From Larix kaempferi (lineage: Eukaryota > Streptophyta > Pinopsida > Pinales > Pinaceae), in assembly GCA_027924585.1 (NCBI GenBank), contig BSBM01000307.1:12298001-12362000 (forward strand): DNA of 64,000 bases, in the 5' to 3' direction. Under the pieces are notes generated by a model. The model worked only from the letters and a program-made list of their open reading frames with translations, was not told the DNA's origin and ran no database searches. Each line of letters opens with the position of its first letter. Positions within the stretch are counted from its first letter, which is position 1. Made by a program: the position numbers and the translations under genes. Positions 1-11,370 of this stretch are shown in pieces.

Positions 1-149
1 AAATGTCATCCTCAATTGACCGAAAGAAAACAATACCTTGTACAAAGACCATTACATTCAATGGTGGAACAAGAAAAGTAATACTGAACTTTATGTCATA
101 ATATTCCACAGAGAGAATGATCAAAGATGTGATATGGACTCTCTGCAAC

Positions 150-570
150 AAATTAGTTAGAGCTCAGGGTTGACAGGTGCAGGAAAGATGATATTTTATC
201 CCGAGGGACAAGAGGAAGTGAACGATGAATAGGATTTAGGCAAAGCAACAAACAATCAAGTTGAAGCCTTAACTCTTTATAAGAGCTCAAGATAATACAC
301 CAATCCAATCAAAGATTTGATTGTATCAGGCAATTCCTACTCATAGTAAGGCATATGAGAAACTCTTTTATCACAATAGATTGTCATTTGGCATGGATCA
401 TGATTAGGATAAATCGAGAAAAAAGAAGGCTAGCAACAGCAGAATTCTATCACATTTTGACTCTTGCTGGATCTAAATTAGAAGAGAAGCAGGGGAACTT
501 CAAACAAAAGGAGGGATATCTATCACCACTACCCCATAGTCATTATGTCAATATTTTATATCAAGTCAAA
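150..570 (+). pseudogene. LINE RNase H domain relic
   Basis: Decayed RNase H-like region of a plant LINE. Around 233-280 a frame reads DLGKATNNQVEALTLY, the conserved stretch around the catalytic Glu (G-x-G-x-A-T-N-N-x-x-E-A) of the RNase H domain at the C terminus of plant LINE ORF2. A later frame (from about 355) reads MIRINREKRRLATAEF, in the place where the His/Asp block of the domain normally lies. Frames change and stops interrupt the region, so it is dead. A close relative with the same GLGKATNNQ core lies at 46.7 kb. No polyA tail or target duplication was found, so the element boundaries are not defined. Confidence 0.45.
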
Positions 571-599
571 TTTGCCAAGTGAAGGTCAACATCAAGGAT

Positions 600-3500
600 C
601 ACATGCAAACCCATGAGGTTAAATGGCATTAAGCCAACAAGACAGGAATTAAATCCTCTGCCTCCAACAGTACCTCCACACACTTACTCAATGAAGTTTA
701 GGTTCGTTCTTAAGCATTCCAATGTCAGCATGGGGAATGCAGGTGAGATCTTTCTGGGGCTCATCCTGCTTGGTCACAGGTGTTTGTGACAAGATTCCTG
801 AGTCAGGGCTGGAAATCAATGAACATACTGATAGCGAGGTAACTCTATGGCCGGTTGAGCAAACCATTGCTGGATGTTCTGTGAATTATGTGAACTTCGA
901 CCCTATGGCTTGAAGCTTCATAAACTTTAGCTCAGCCCTATGATTTCTAACTCTGGCTTGTAGCTTCACGCAGCTACAACAAAATAAAAAACTTGAAGAA
1001 AAAACCGATGGACTGCAACTGCTGCTTCTGCCTTTCTTGCTTGAAACATCTAAGCTCCTACAGCCCCATGAAGCACAACAGAGAAAGCAATTTATACCTG
1101 TAATTAGTGTTGCAATTTCATTTTGTTGAAATGGTTAACTGCTTGGGACATATTTTTGGAGAGCAGACCTGGTGTGATTTGGCTTGGTTTGAGAAATGGA
1201 ATAGGCTCAGCTTCCTCAACACAATTTGGATGACAAATTTGACAAAAAAATACTACATGATGTGCATGTTGTACAACTGTCAGCTATTCACTATAAACAA
1301 AATATTTAGATGTTAACATTTGCAAGTTCAAAGTCGTTCTATTTTCATTTTTACTTAATCCTTGCCAATGATGAAAATTGTCTTGTCAAGAACTTTCCAC
1401 CAATCAGACTTACACACCTATTAAAATATTTTATTAAATAAATACGTAAATTATTTCAACATTGGATAAACTATAGGAAAGTTTTAGAAATATTTTTGTA
1501 CAAAGCAAATTAATATTAAAAAGCTAAACATATAGATATTTCAGTTTTTATAAAGTTACTTTAAAATTAGGTTAAAATTTGTATTTATCAATGTTTTTTT
1601 AAAAATAATGTTGACATTGTATTGGTGGACAGGTCTTGAATTAACCATTTTTATCATTAACAAAATTTTAAAAAAATTAAAAAAATACAAAAAATAAACT
1701 AACCTTTAACTTTAATCTTAATTGCTATTACAATGCATTTTCTCATTTTGAGTTGCACCTGTCAGCTTTTATGTCCTATTGCTATGCAGTTGCTCATTCC
1801 GAATTGCAAGTGTCCATTGTTCTTTCCAACTGCCATGCATTTGCTATTGCTTTGCATGCAAGCATGGTCCGTCTGTCCGATGTTCTGTACTCTTGCTTTG
1901 GTGGTAGCAGACATAGTTAGGGCTACAATTTTCGTCTTGTTTATTTGTTTAATCTTTGTCCAGATAATGATGGCTACAATTCGCTGGAAAACCTTGGTTG
2001 TTCAAAATTCTCTTGCAATTTGTCGTCGTTTATTGTTATTCAGTTGTAATAAGTCGCATTATATGTTTCGTTCTATGTGGACATGGCGGGCTTGCTTGTC
2101 GTGGCTGAGTCGTTTGATATGTCGATTCAATGTGTGCTTGTTTGAAATTCTGTCAGGAGAGAAAAATTCCTCTTTTGATTTTATATTCACAAAGTTGCTA
2201 TTCGTATATGTAGTGTTGTTGCCTCGTGGGTTTATGTATATATCTTTTGAAACGAACTGTCAGTAATTGTTAAGACTAGATTCAGAATCATGAGCGCATA
2301 TTAGGGTAATTCAAGGGTTAGGATAACTAAGAGTCATGCCCTATGAAATTAGATGTTTTGAATTTTGAGAATTTCAGAAAATTTGTTTGTGCTTTGAATT
2401 TATTGACAGCCCTTGTTTGTAGTCTGCTCCAATTTCTGCTGCGTTTATGGAGCTAGCATCCATGAATGCAAAGTTGTTACATACTGAGCTGTGTATAGAG
2501 CTTTTGACATGTTTTATATAACGCCATGTTTCAAAAAAATATGGAACTTTTTTCACCCAGGAAATTATTCACATTCATATATGTTTCGCGGTTTCACCTT
2601 GAAATGGTTTACCATATTTTTGTTGCAATTTTTGGGGGGTTAGATCGTTTTCAAGGTTCAGTATTTCTCTGCTTGGTAGAGTTTTTTCAAATATTTTTGT
2701 TGCATTATATTTATGCAGAGGTTTATTTTGTGGTCCGGTTCGATGTCTCTAATATCTGCTATTTTTTTAGGTGGATGTCTGTTGCAGGTGCACTTCAACG
2801 GAAAAAACCACCACGGGATACTAGTTTTGGTTGTTGCGGTGGTTGCTGTCATCATTCTCACACCTATCACTTTCAAGGAAAGTACCTATAGTTTTGTTTT
2901 CAACATGATACAGCATTGAGAGATATGTGAATGGATCTTAAAATATGGCATATAATGTCTGCTTCCTGGTCTTTGTAACTGTTAAAAAAAAAATTGTTCT
3001 TTCCAATCAACTTCGTCTGCTTCCTGGTCTTTTGCATGGAGTTTTTTTTAACTCATATGTTATGTTGTGGTTGTTATCTTGATGCTTTCATGCTTTTGGG
3101 CTTTGTTAATTGCTACCTTGTTGCACTCTGTTTTTTGCATTATTTGATTCCATTAGCAAAAGTATGGTGCAATAAGTAAATGGTGTCTAAGGAAAATTCG
3201 CAAAAAGGTCGCAATTGCGTTGATCTATTATTCTATATACCTGTATTGTTCAATTATAACAATACAAAACGTTTCAGCTTCCCATGCTCTCATTTTACGT
3301 GTAAATAGGATTAATATTTTGAAAGAGGGCTTTTGCTTCACACTGTACCCTGCCTTCACGTTAATAGAAAATATTTGGTTGCCACGAGTTCTGGTGTTAA
3401 CCGCTAAAGGAAATAAATTTTTGTAGTTGGAACACGATCCGAGCTACACAGGTAAGCTAACAAACAGAAGAGTTGTAGAGTGTAATGCCCTAGTTGCTCC

Positions 3501-3980
3501 CCCAACCTTACGGCGTTGGACGGGCTTCAGACTAAAAGGAGATGCTCGCACTTGCTTTATAAATATTAGGAGGCCCCTAAACAAGTTAACATGGTTAAAC
3601 CTAATCCTCCCCCAAAAGGCCAAGTATGTACGCAGGAAGATGCACCCAATCCCCAGAATGTGCATAAAAAGAATAAGAATAAAATAAGCAAAAGGTATGA
3701 ATAAGGTCCAAAAGTTCCATAGCAGTAAGGTGGTATTTATTAAGCCGTTCACCCACTGCACAAAGAAAGCTGTTGTTCAGAATCCATTCAATCACACTGT
3801 GTTGCCTCCCCCATGCATGAAACCATAGACTCCTCTGCTATGATTGATCACATCTCTTCATTGGTAGGTTCTATGAATTTAAATGACTTTTCATTTTAAT
3901 CTAGCTACCATCCCCCGTCCACCCCAGCCATCCTAACCATTGGTTTTAACAGCTCAGCAGTTTGGGATACGAATTAAAAA
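600..3980. other. AT-rich non-coding stretch, no gene recognised
   Basis: No convincing exon structure. The longest open frame (1733-2266, plus, 177 codons) is rich in Leu, Cys and Phe, has no recognisable domain and looks like chance translation of T-rich DNA. A TATAAATA sequence lies near 3559-3566 in a GC-richer patch (3430-3640), but nothing downstream makes it a credible promoter. Confidence 0.4.
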
Positions 3981-3982
3981 AC

Positions 3983-5276
3983 GGGCTTAATTTACTATTT
4001 TGTTAATTAAATTTGGTCCGATGCATTTAGTTGAACAAAAATGTTTGCGTCCGATCACGTCTCTATCCATTTGACCTTTGTTGGTAGGCATAATGAATTT
4101 AGTCCAATGTTTTTCAGTAATAAAACAAGTTTTTACACCGAGGTGTTTCAGAGTAACTGATGTTTTTACGTTGGCTTGGTTTGTTGTCCAAGAAAACCTA
4201 TATTCCATGTTCAACAGAATATTATTCCACCACTTGCATACTGCAGGAAATGCCTTTAACAAATATTCCATACTAATTTTATCTTATCCGATTGTTTGGT
4301 GATGTCAATTTCCATCTCATCTCTCATAAATGGTATTCACATGTTTCCGTATTAAGGTGGATTGAATGGACAGAATCTCAAGGTAGTTTATAAAACTTCA
4401 CAAAAAAATGCATTAATTAATGCGTGCGTGCAAACTTAGTGATCTAGAGTAGACAAAACTCAATGGTAATGGTAGAAACACTTGACACTTTGCAGTGCCA
4501 CGTGTAGTTCCAAAGTGTCACAAGCACACTACACGAAAGACTAGATGGTAGCAATCTTAGTACTTGGCATTGCAAGGTGTTACTAGAAAGTTTCACATGT
4601 TACCGTGGAATCTTTAAAGGGTGTTGTGTTACTAGAAAGTTTCACATGTTACTATGGAATAAATATCCAAAATTAATTTTAACTAGAAGATATATAATCA
4701 GGACTAAGAATCTAATTTGAATCTAATAACAAATTAGGCATACTAGGATTAGTGCGATCATGTGAAGCAAGTTCGATATTTGTTTGTTGACTAACACATT
4801 ATTCACATCTATTACCACCATATGACGGGCCATATATCTCCCATCAATAAATACACTATAATCATAACCCAAATCCTTCATATTTACAAACCCAATAAAA
4901 TAGGCTTTGTTGTCCAAGAAAAACTATATTCCATGTTCAGCATGATATTATTCCACCACTTGCATACTGTGGGAAATGCCTTTAACAAATAGTCCATACT
5001 ACTTTTACCTTCTCTAATTGCCTAATTGTTTGGTGATGCCAGTTGCCATCTCATGAATGATATTCACATGTTTCCATAGTAAAATGGATGGAATTGAAAA
5101 AATATCAAGGCGGTTTATAAAGCTTCACACAACATGCATTAATTTTAATGCATGCAAAATTAGTGATATGTAGTAAGCAAAATTTAATGGTAGCAACACT
5201 TTGTACTTTGCATTGCCATGTGTAGTTTCAAAGTGTCAAAAGCACGGGTTTAATTTACTAATTTGTTAATTAAACT
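3983..5276. repeat. Imperfect direct duplication (about 350 bp) with flanking repeat
   Basis: 4173-4525 and 4903-5248 are diverged direct copies. Both begin with GGCTT..TTTGTTGTCCAAGAA, share the block TATTATTCCACCACTTGCATACTG, and end with AAAGTGTCA.AAGCAC. A shorter sequence containing TTAATTTACTA.TTTGTTAATTAAA flanks the pair at 3987-4012 and 5248-5275. Within the spacer, GTGTTACTAGAAAGTTTCAC recurs at about 4579 and 4626. No ORF supports a protein. It looks like an old tandem-duplicated non-coding element. Confidence 0.7.
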
Positions 5277-6559
5277 TTTTGATATATGCACTTTTAAATA
5301 GATGAATGTTACAAGTTTACTTATGTTTCCATTAAATTTGTCTATATCACTTAGTCATAATCTTAGTCGTATTTTCATCAATTATCTTTTATTTTACTAT
5401 ATCGTTTGTAATTCAGACCACTTAGAAAGTTGGAGCCAATGGATTTGTAAAATGCCAAGAAAATTGTCATATCACTTTTTCCTAAGATTTTTTTATCATA
5501 GAAATGGAACCCTCTTTCTATTTAGGCAAGTAACAACCCAACATATTTCATATGAATGTGTAGATGGAACTAATAAAATGCAATAGAATTAAATAAGCAT
5601 CCATTAATAAATTTCATTCATGCATAAACATGGATAACACCCGTTTTCATAAGTAGAAATATAAGTCAATTGTATACTTTAATATAGTGATAAAAAAAAT
5701 GCATAGCAATTTTCAACGCAATCATAGGCATCCTATCTCATACCATTGTAGCGTAAGTCTTCTTTTTATAGCTGTAGTGATAACTTAAGTCAATATGATT
5801 TGATGTATGATATGTGAGCATTTAAATTGATCAATGTTACACGTTTATTTGTCAATTCATTCATGTGATTTATTCTTTTTGTATTAAAACAAGACTTGTA
5901 GCTTAGTCATTATGATTAAATTATATTGAATTTGTAAATCAGTTTATTAAAAAATTATTTTGTTTTATTATTATTTAATATTAGTTTTTGTTTTTATGTT
6001 ACAAGGTAGAGACTAAGCTGCTCTTGTTTATAATAATTCGTGATACATTGAAATTAAAGTGAGATCATATTGACCGAATAAATGTTTAGATACTTTTAAT
6101 TATAATTTTTGAAGTGAAACGATACATTATAACACATGAAATATTTCTATTACATTAAACATATGATATTTTGTTAGTATTTAATAAAACATTTTAATTT
6201 AAAAATTAATATGTCAAATTGTAAAATATATAAGTGTGCGGAGAAAAATGAAAGCTAAAAGCTATTTTACAAGTCATTATGAATGAGACATGTCACATTT
6301 ATAAGTCTCTAATGTTTAATAAAAAGAGAAAGAATATTTCTTTTAAGATATTTTAAAGGGCTTTTTTTAACGTTGCACTTAAAAAATAATTTCTACTTCA
6401 TAAATTTTTGTTTTGTAATATTAAAATTGATTTAAGTTATTTATTTATTATTATTATTATTTAAATTGAATTGAAAATATTTTTATATATAGATTTTTAA
6501 AATGGACATGTGTTATAAAAGAATGATAGACATGACATAAATAAAAACATAATTGTTAA

Positions 6560-7502
6560 GGGCCGGGGATGGAGCTCTGCAACCTAGGGTTTTGAGCCGA
6601 TCCGAGTTGATCTCGGTGGCCAGGGCCCTTTCCCTGGTCGCTAGTCTCCTTCTGCACTGCTCACACGACGGCGAGGGAAGAGCCCTGCATTGGCGGCGGC
6701 AGCGGGTGCAGAGGGGCGACGCATCTGGAGTGGTGAGGCGGCCCTGCCTTTCAGCTGTGCGAAGCGCATCGATGGCTCCAACGGTGGCTCTGCCAACGAC
6801 GGCTTCTGCAGCAACATCGGCGGCTACGGTCGGCTCTTCCGGTGGCTCTTGAAGGTCGTCGGGGACCTGGCTCATCTGCGGAGCCGTTTTCTTTTCGTTG
6901 CTGTGGAGGACGATGGGTCGCGACGAGCTGTTGGATTTCGTTTCAGAATCGACCCAGCTCATTGATTTCACGATGGTCGCTTATCCGCCACGAGCTGGTC
7001 GTCCACCCTGGATAGATGATCGCTTCCTGACGGCGGGCACTTATGTGGCGGCGACGGCTGCTACCAGGCCGATTTCTTGTTGGCTATCAAGGGTGTCGAT
7101 TTCTTGTTGGCTATCAAGGGTTTGAGCGTTTCTTGGCGGCCATGGATTCTTCCATGGAGTTTGCTTTCAGGATGGAGCGTGATGGATATTTCTGAGTATG
7201 AGAGAGGGCGGCGCCTTTGCGCGGCGACCCATTGGGTTTGAGCACGATCCAGTGGCGGCGGCGGCGGTTTTAGGCCAGATCTGAAACCGGTGGCCCCAAT
7301 TTCACCACTGTTCATGATATATCTGTTCTACTTCTTGTGGCCTTTTTTTTTGGTTCAGCTCATTATAAGCTGTTGTTTCTGCTTATATGGGACAGAAATA
7401 TGGTGAAAATGTAGGGATCCTTGTTTGATTCTACTACATGTGCAGTATGTAATTTTAATCATCTTTTTGAAATAAAATTACGGACTTTTTCCAAGGAAAA
7501 AA
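6560..7502 (+). mobile_element. GC-rich 0.94-kb retroposon with TSD and A-tail
   Basis: A GC-rich block in AT-rich surroundings, flanked by a perfect 17-bp target duplication AAAAACATAATTGTTAA (6543-6559 and 7503-7519) and ending in an A run at 7497-7507. The homologous site in copy B (about 20790) is empty, so the insertion postdates the A/B split. The final bases ..ATAAAATTACGGACTTTTTCC..GG-A(n) resemble the tails of the LINEs in this window, so it was probably mobilised by LINE machinery. GC-rich open frames on both strands (for example 6553-6852 plus and 6513-6971 minus) are low-complexity Ala/Arg/Ser translations. The body could be a LINE 5' region joined to a LINE tail, or a processed transcript. 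A roughly 24-bp unit GATTTCTTGTTGGCTATCAA is repeated in tandem at about 7070-7120. Confidence 0.85.
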
Positions 7503-7886
7503 AAAAACATAATTGTTAAAGAACTATTTTTTTTAAAGAGTGAAATTTTTCTTGAATCTTTATTAATTTTTAAATTTCTAATCTTTAAATGATTATAATA
7601 TTTTTGTAAAATATTCAAATTTTTAAGGATTTTATATAGGTTTTAGATAATTTTGGCAATATTTATAATTAAAAATAATAATCTTGTGAAATTTAGGTGA
7701 ATCATTTTTAAAAAATGAAAATTCACAAATCTTTTTTTGGAAAAAAAAAATGAAAAATTAACCCATAACTAAATTTCACCTCTAAATTTTTTCCTTGATA
7801 AAAAACACTTTCAATATGATAATAGATATATTTCTACTTTCCTTTTTAAAAAAACCATCTTTATAATCATTAATAAATAAATTTAA

Positions 7887-8275
7887 TTGCGCCGAAAGGC
7901 GCTCTACAGCCAAGTATGAGGGAGATCTTCTAACGTGTATGATGTAGCGTTACATCTAATAAAACGTAAAAATGTAGTGTTACATCTAATAAAACGTAAA
8001 AAGTGATTGCGCGTAACGTGATGTAAAGTATTTTTAAAAAATTATGGAAAGTATTTAAAAAAAATACATTATTGTTCATAAAATAAAATATTATGAAAAG
8101 TAATTAAAAAATAGATGTTCATTTATAAAATAAAACACTTAAAACTTAAACCCGGATCTCTCAATCAAGAGAGATCAAATTTCTTGAGTTTAAATTTAAA
8201 AAAAGAAATACACCTCAAGAAATTGGATCCCTCTCGGTGCTTAATAGATACGGGTTTAAGATGGATCTATGTTGG
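7887..8275. mobile_element. Hairpin-ended short element, copy 1
   Basis: Interrupts module A. Copy B reads straight across the site (near 21170). It begins with the palindrome GCGCCGAAAGGCGC followed by TCTACAGCCAAGTATGAGGG, and ends with CGGGTTTAAGATGGATCTATG. It contains an internal inverted repeat, GAGAGATCAAATTTCTTGAG at about 8170 against CTCAAGAAATTGGATCCCTC at about 8213. Related copies lie at 8475-8619 and 11461-11764. It has no ORF and could be a MITE or a non-autonomous Helitron-like element. Confidence 0.65.
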
Positions 8276-8364
8276 TAATATATTCAATTTAGTAATTAAT
8301 CATACATCATAAATAAACTTAAACACCACCTTGCAAATACCACATATCATAACTTCACTATTGG

Positions 8365-8475
8365 TTGTAGCTTGGGTGGTTGGGAGAAAAGATTGTTTCC
8401 CTCCCCACCCAGATTCAATTCTTGTATATTATAATGATTGTATCTCAAGCTTTCCTTGATTCCTTCGAAATAGCA
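8365..8475 (+). mobile_element. tRNA-derived SINE, copy in module A
   Basis: A box-like TAGCTTGGGTGGTTGGGAG (about 8367) and a B box-like AGATTCAATTC (about 8411) are followed by a body ending CTTGATTCCTTCGAAATAGCA. The same unit occurs at 21258-21375 and, reversed, three times at 52.7-53.3 kb, where the 3' end GGTGATTTTTCCGCTGA-A(n) is preserved. Module C has no SINE at the matching place. The 3' end here is cut by the next insertion. Confidence 0.65.
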
Positions 8476-8619
8476 CAGCCCAGTATGGGGGAGACAAAAT
8501 AATTAAAAAATTCATGTCGACTCATAAAATAAAAAATTATGAAAAGTATTTAAAAAAAATCCATGTTGGTTCATAAAATAATATATTATGAATACGGATT
8601 TAAGATGGATCTATGCTGG
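8475..8619. mobile_element. Hairpin-ended short element, copy 2 (internally deleted)
   Basis: Begins CAGCCCAGTATGGGGGAGA and ends ACGGATTTAAGATGGATCTATGCTGG, matching both ends of 7887-8275 but with most of the middle missing. It directly abuts the SINE end and is absent from module B. Confidence 0.55.
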
Positions 8620-9497
8620 TTACATCCGATAACCACATCATGATTATCTTTTAAGAAATATCTATCTCTCTTTTTTTGGCACTTTGTTGTTATTTTTTTC
8701 TAAATAATATTTTTAGTTTTGGGAGATATGGAAATTTTTTAAAAGATAAAAGAAACCCTTTGTTTAAATAATTTTTTGAAGAATAAGTTCTTTATAATAT
8801 GAAAATATGTAACTTTGATTCTTAATAAAATAATAAATTACAACCTTTTTCTTTTGAATAAAAAATCAAAATAACATTATTTCAAATATTATTTAATGTT
8901 CATTACCATCATCCATTATTCTATACTTTGTATGGGAAATCATTACCTTTTACTAGACTAGGTATTCCTTCCCCTTCTTCATACTACTTAAAAAACATTC
9001 ACCTCAAAACTATGCTATATACATACGTATAAAATATAATTTCTTATATTGATTCAATTAAGTGAATGAATATTAGATTCGCGGTTTTTTCCGTTGAAAA
9101 AATATATGTATTTTTTCATATCAATGAGTTAATGTGACTATTTTTTCATATCAATGAGTTAATGTGTGACTCATTAAAGGAAGCTTTACATATATATCTT
9201 AAAATTATTAAGAATTTGTATTTAATTTGAATTTTGAATTAATGTTTTAGTATTAATATGAGTTTAATTGCTTCATCTCAAGCTTGGTTATAAGTGTGTA
9301 GAATTGGCTTCAAGATCGTTCCATCTATTGTTTTAAAGCTTTCCCTAGTCTCTTTTATTTATGGAATTCGGTGGATGAGGATCCAGTCCATTTTTCAGGA
9401 CAACAAGCATTTGTTTCTCTAATTGCTAGTGTCATGTTAGGAGGGACAATACTAAAGGATCCAAAGGTAGCCAAAAAGAGAGTCCTCATAATGCCAT

Positions 9498-10971
9498 ATG
9501 TAATTACCCCATTTTGATCATTTGAATTATTGTCTTCATATGTAAATATTGTGAATATGTGATGCATGGTTCCTAATGTGGAGCTCAATGCCAAGGCCCC
9601 ACTAGCGAATGTTAGATTTATAAAGGCAAGTATTTTCTATTTTGTGGACATGTGCTAGTCAACCATGGAAAAATGTAAAAACAATGTAAATACTTGTAAT
9701 GCAAATAAAATCTTGAGAGTTCGCTATGGAGGAAACTAAAATGAGGGGTTGTGTTTATCCACTAGGGAGTGGTGAGGGTGTGTGGGATTTTGTTCCCAAG
9801 TGTCAACTTAAGAATCCGTCTGCCATAAACGGTAAGCAACTACCCAAGTGGACTTCCTTGCTGATCTTTAATTCTATTGTAAGAAGATTGTTGATAAATC
9901 AACTCATGAATTTAATAGAGAATGGCTTGAACCCAGAAATTCATACAGTTGAGTATGGGCTCAGTTTTGTGTACCCAGAAGTCAATTCTCCTCATAGGGA
10001 TTCGTTTCCCTTCATTCTCATTCCATTATTGGGCAACCGAACTCCAATTCTCAGCAAGCCATGCATTTCTAGCAAGAAAAATAACATAAATCGTAACCAA
10101 AGAAAGAGCCATGTTTTAGAATGTTAAAAATGCCTGGAAATTCGTATGGATTGTGAAATCCAGTGGAGGATCCATATACATCAACCCTGGGGCCAATTTG
10201 AGAGTGTCAAAAGACCAAAAATCTATGGGAGAACCCATATTTGGAAGCCTGGAAATTGAATTTTGTGGCTGCAAATTAGTGTTGCTAGAAATTAGAGAAT
10301 TCAAGAGACAATTGAAGTCTAAGAGGAGAGGTTGGAATTGCTTCATAAACCCAGTGTAGGCAGAGTTCTTTGGTGGTACAACATCTTGGAACTTTCTATG
10401 CCCACCCTAAATAGCAATGAAGGGAAGGAGCAGCTGAGGGACTGTGCAACAGAGAAGGGGACCTTCCTTGTGTTGTGTGTGGTGGGTAATGTGGGTGCCA
10501 AGGATGGATGAAGCCAATTGAGATGCTTGTAGCTCTATGGTTGAGCTCACCGCCTTAGCATTCACCTTCTTTATCTCTATCCATGCTTGATAAACCCAGC
10601 TGTGCGTTGGCTTAGCATGAGTGTGTGTTCTTATGGCTATGAGTGAACTTATGCAGTTCCTCCTTAGTGGATACATAGCCCAACTCGGGGTTGGCCTCTC
10701 AGTAGAAAGATAAAGTGCTGGACAGAGTGCCTACGGTTGGGTGGAACGTTGCTCTTCCATAGCTAGTTGCTTAGGCAACTTCATTGAAGAGATAAGTGTT
10801 TACTTATTAATTTACCGTTGTGTTTGAATGTGCACGATTATTATTATTATGCTTGCGATGAATATGCTGGTATATGCATGTTGTGTGTGCGTGGAATGAA
10901 TTTATTTTCTACTGTGTATTTGTATTATGCATCTGCACACGCATTTAGATGTTTATGAATTTTGTAATTCA
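9498..10971 (+). mobile_element. LTR-like insertion (probable solo LTR), 1.47 kb, copy A
   Basis: Flanked by GCCAT on both sides (9493-9497 and 10972-10976). It begins (A)TGTAATTACCCC and ends TTTTGTAATTCA, TG..CA termini typical of an LTR. A TATAAAGG box lies at 9619-9626. No gag, pol or tRNA primer-binding site is visible, so a solo LTR fits best. Precise removal restores the reading frame of the surrounding LINE, which supports both boundaries. The same insertion is present in copy B (26254-34211), so it predates the A/B duplication. One extra A at the left end leaves exact adjacency of the 5-bp duplication unresolved. Confidence 0.7.
9619..9626 (+). promoter_or_regulatory. TATA box of the LTR-like element
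   Basis: TATAAAGG about 120 bp inside the left end of the LTR-like insertion. The same TATAAAGGCAA string occurs in copy B near 26374 and in the larger LTR-like element at 34783. Function is inferred from position only. Confidence 0.4.
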
Positions 10972-11370
10972 GCCATGGGGACAAAATTTAGAACCCATAA
11001 ATCATTCATGTCCTGATAGCTTTGTTGGATTGATGGGCAGGGACGTGACACCATCGATGGACATGGAAACCTCATGGGGCTTCTTTGACGAGGCCATTCA
11101 AGGAAACCCTCCCATTATGCGGCATTGGTGCAATTCCGTTCAAAATCCCTTATCATTATTTCTCAATCAGTTTGCAGGGTGCAAAGGCTCTAATATGAAG
11201 GTCGAGTTGTCAGCCCTCCGAGCTCTCCTCCAGTTTGTTCATCTCAAAGGAATAAATCATATCCAGGTGTTGGGGGATTCAAAGATATTATTGATTGGGA
11301 AAACAATCGTTCATAGATCAAAGTGGCTAGGCTCTCACATATTCTTCAGGAAAATACACAGCCCTATCAA

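Larger units (their letters stand above)
6003..9280. repeat. Non-coding repeat module, copy A
   Basis: Collinear with 20240-22095 (copy B) and more distantly with 43435-45660 (copy C). Shared landmarks include TGATACATTGAAAT, AAAATATATAAGTGTGCGGAG, the TTATTTATTATTATTATT run, ATACTTTGTATGGGAA.TCATTACC and TATTCACCTCAAAA. Relative to B, copy A carries a GC-rich retroposon (6560-7502) and two short hairpin-ended insertions (7887-8275 and 8475-8619). No coding capacity is visible. Copy A joins LINE sequence at 9281 through a CTCA microhomology. Confidence 0.8.
9281..11370 (+). pseudogene. LINE ORF2 3' part (copy A), split by an LTR-like insertion
   Basis: Two pieces of one LINE reading frame: 9281-9497 (the region after the RT zinc-binding domain) and 10977-11370 (start of RNase H). 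If the insertion 9498-10971 is ignored, the frame passes from ..RVLIMP directly into WGQNLEP.. and on to the RNase H block SWGFFDEAIQG (first catalytic Asp). The Glu region (KVELSALRALL) and the second Asp (VLGDSK) follow. The C terminus and 3' tail are lost at 11370, where the sequence jumps into a different repeat. The homologous copy at 25.6-39.5 kb still has the upstream zinc-binding region and the complete 3' end, so A looks like a doubly deleted duplicate. Confidence 0.75.

Noticed and set aside
1733-2266. 177-codon plus-strand ORF with hydrophobic residues
   Set aside because: Composition follows a T-rich stretch; no domain, no splice-bounded context.
3430-3640. TATAAATA in a GC-richer patch, possible promoter
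   Set aside because: No exon or transcribed unit downstream and no repeat border could be shown.
6513-7315. GC-rich ORFs on both strands (Ala/Arg/Ser-rich, up to 152 codons)
   Set aside because: They lie inside a retroposon with TSD and A-tail, overlap on both strands and have low-complexity composition. No domain.
9355-9594. Minus-strand ORF repeated at 26105-26296
   Set aside because: Antisense shadow of the plus-strand LINE frame; the repetition only reflects the A/B duplication.
10116-10676. ORFs on both strands conserved between 10.1-10.7 kb and 26.9-27.4 kb
   Set aside because: Conservation comes from duplication of an LTR-like insertion. No domain, and stops differ between copies.
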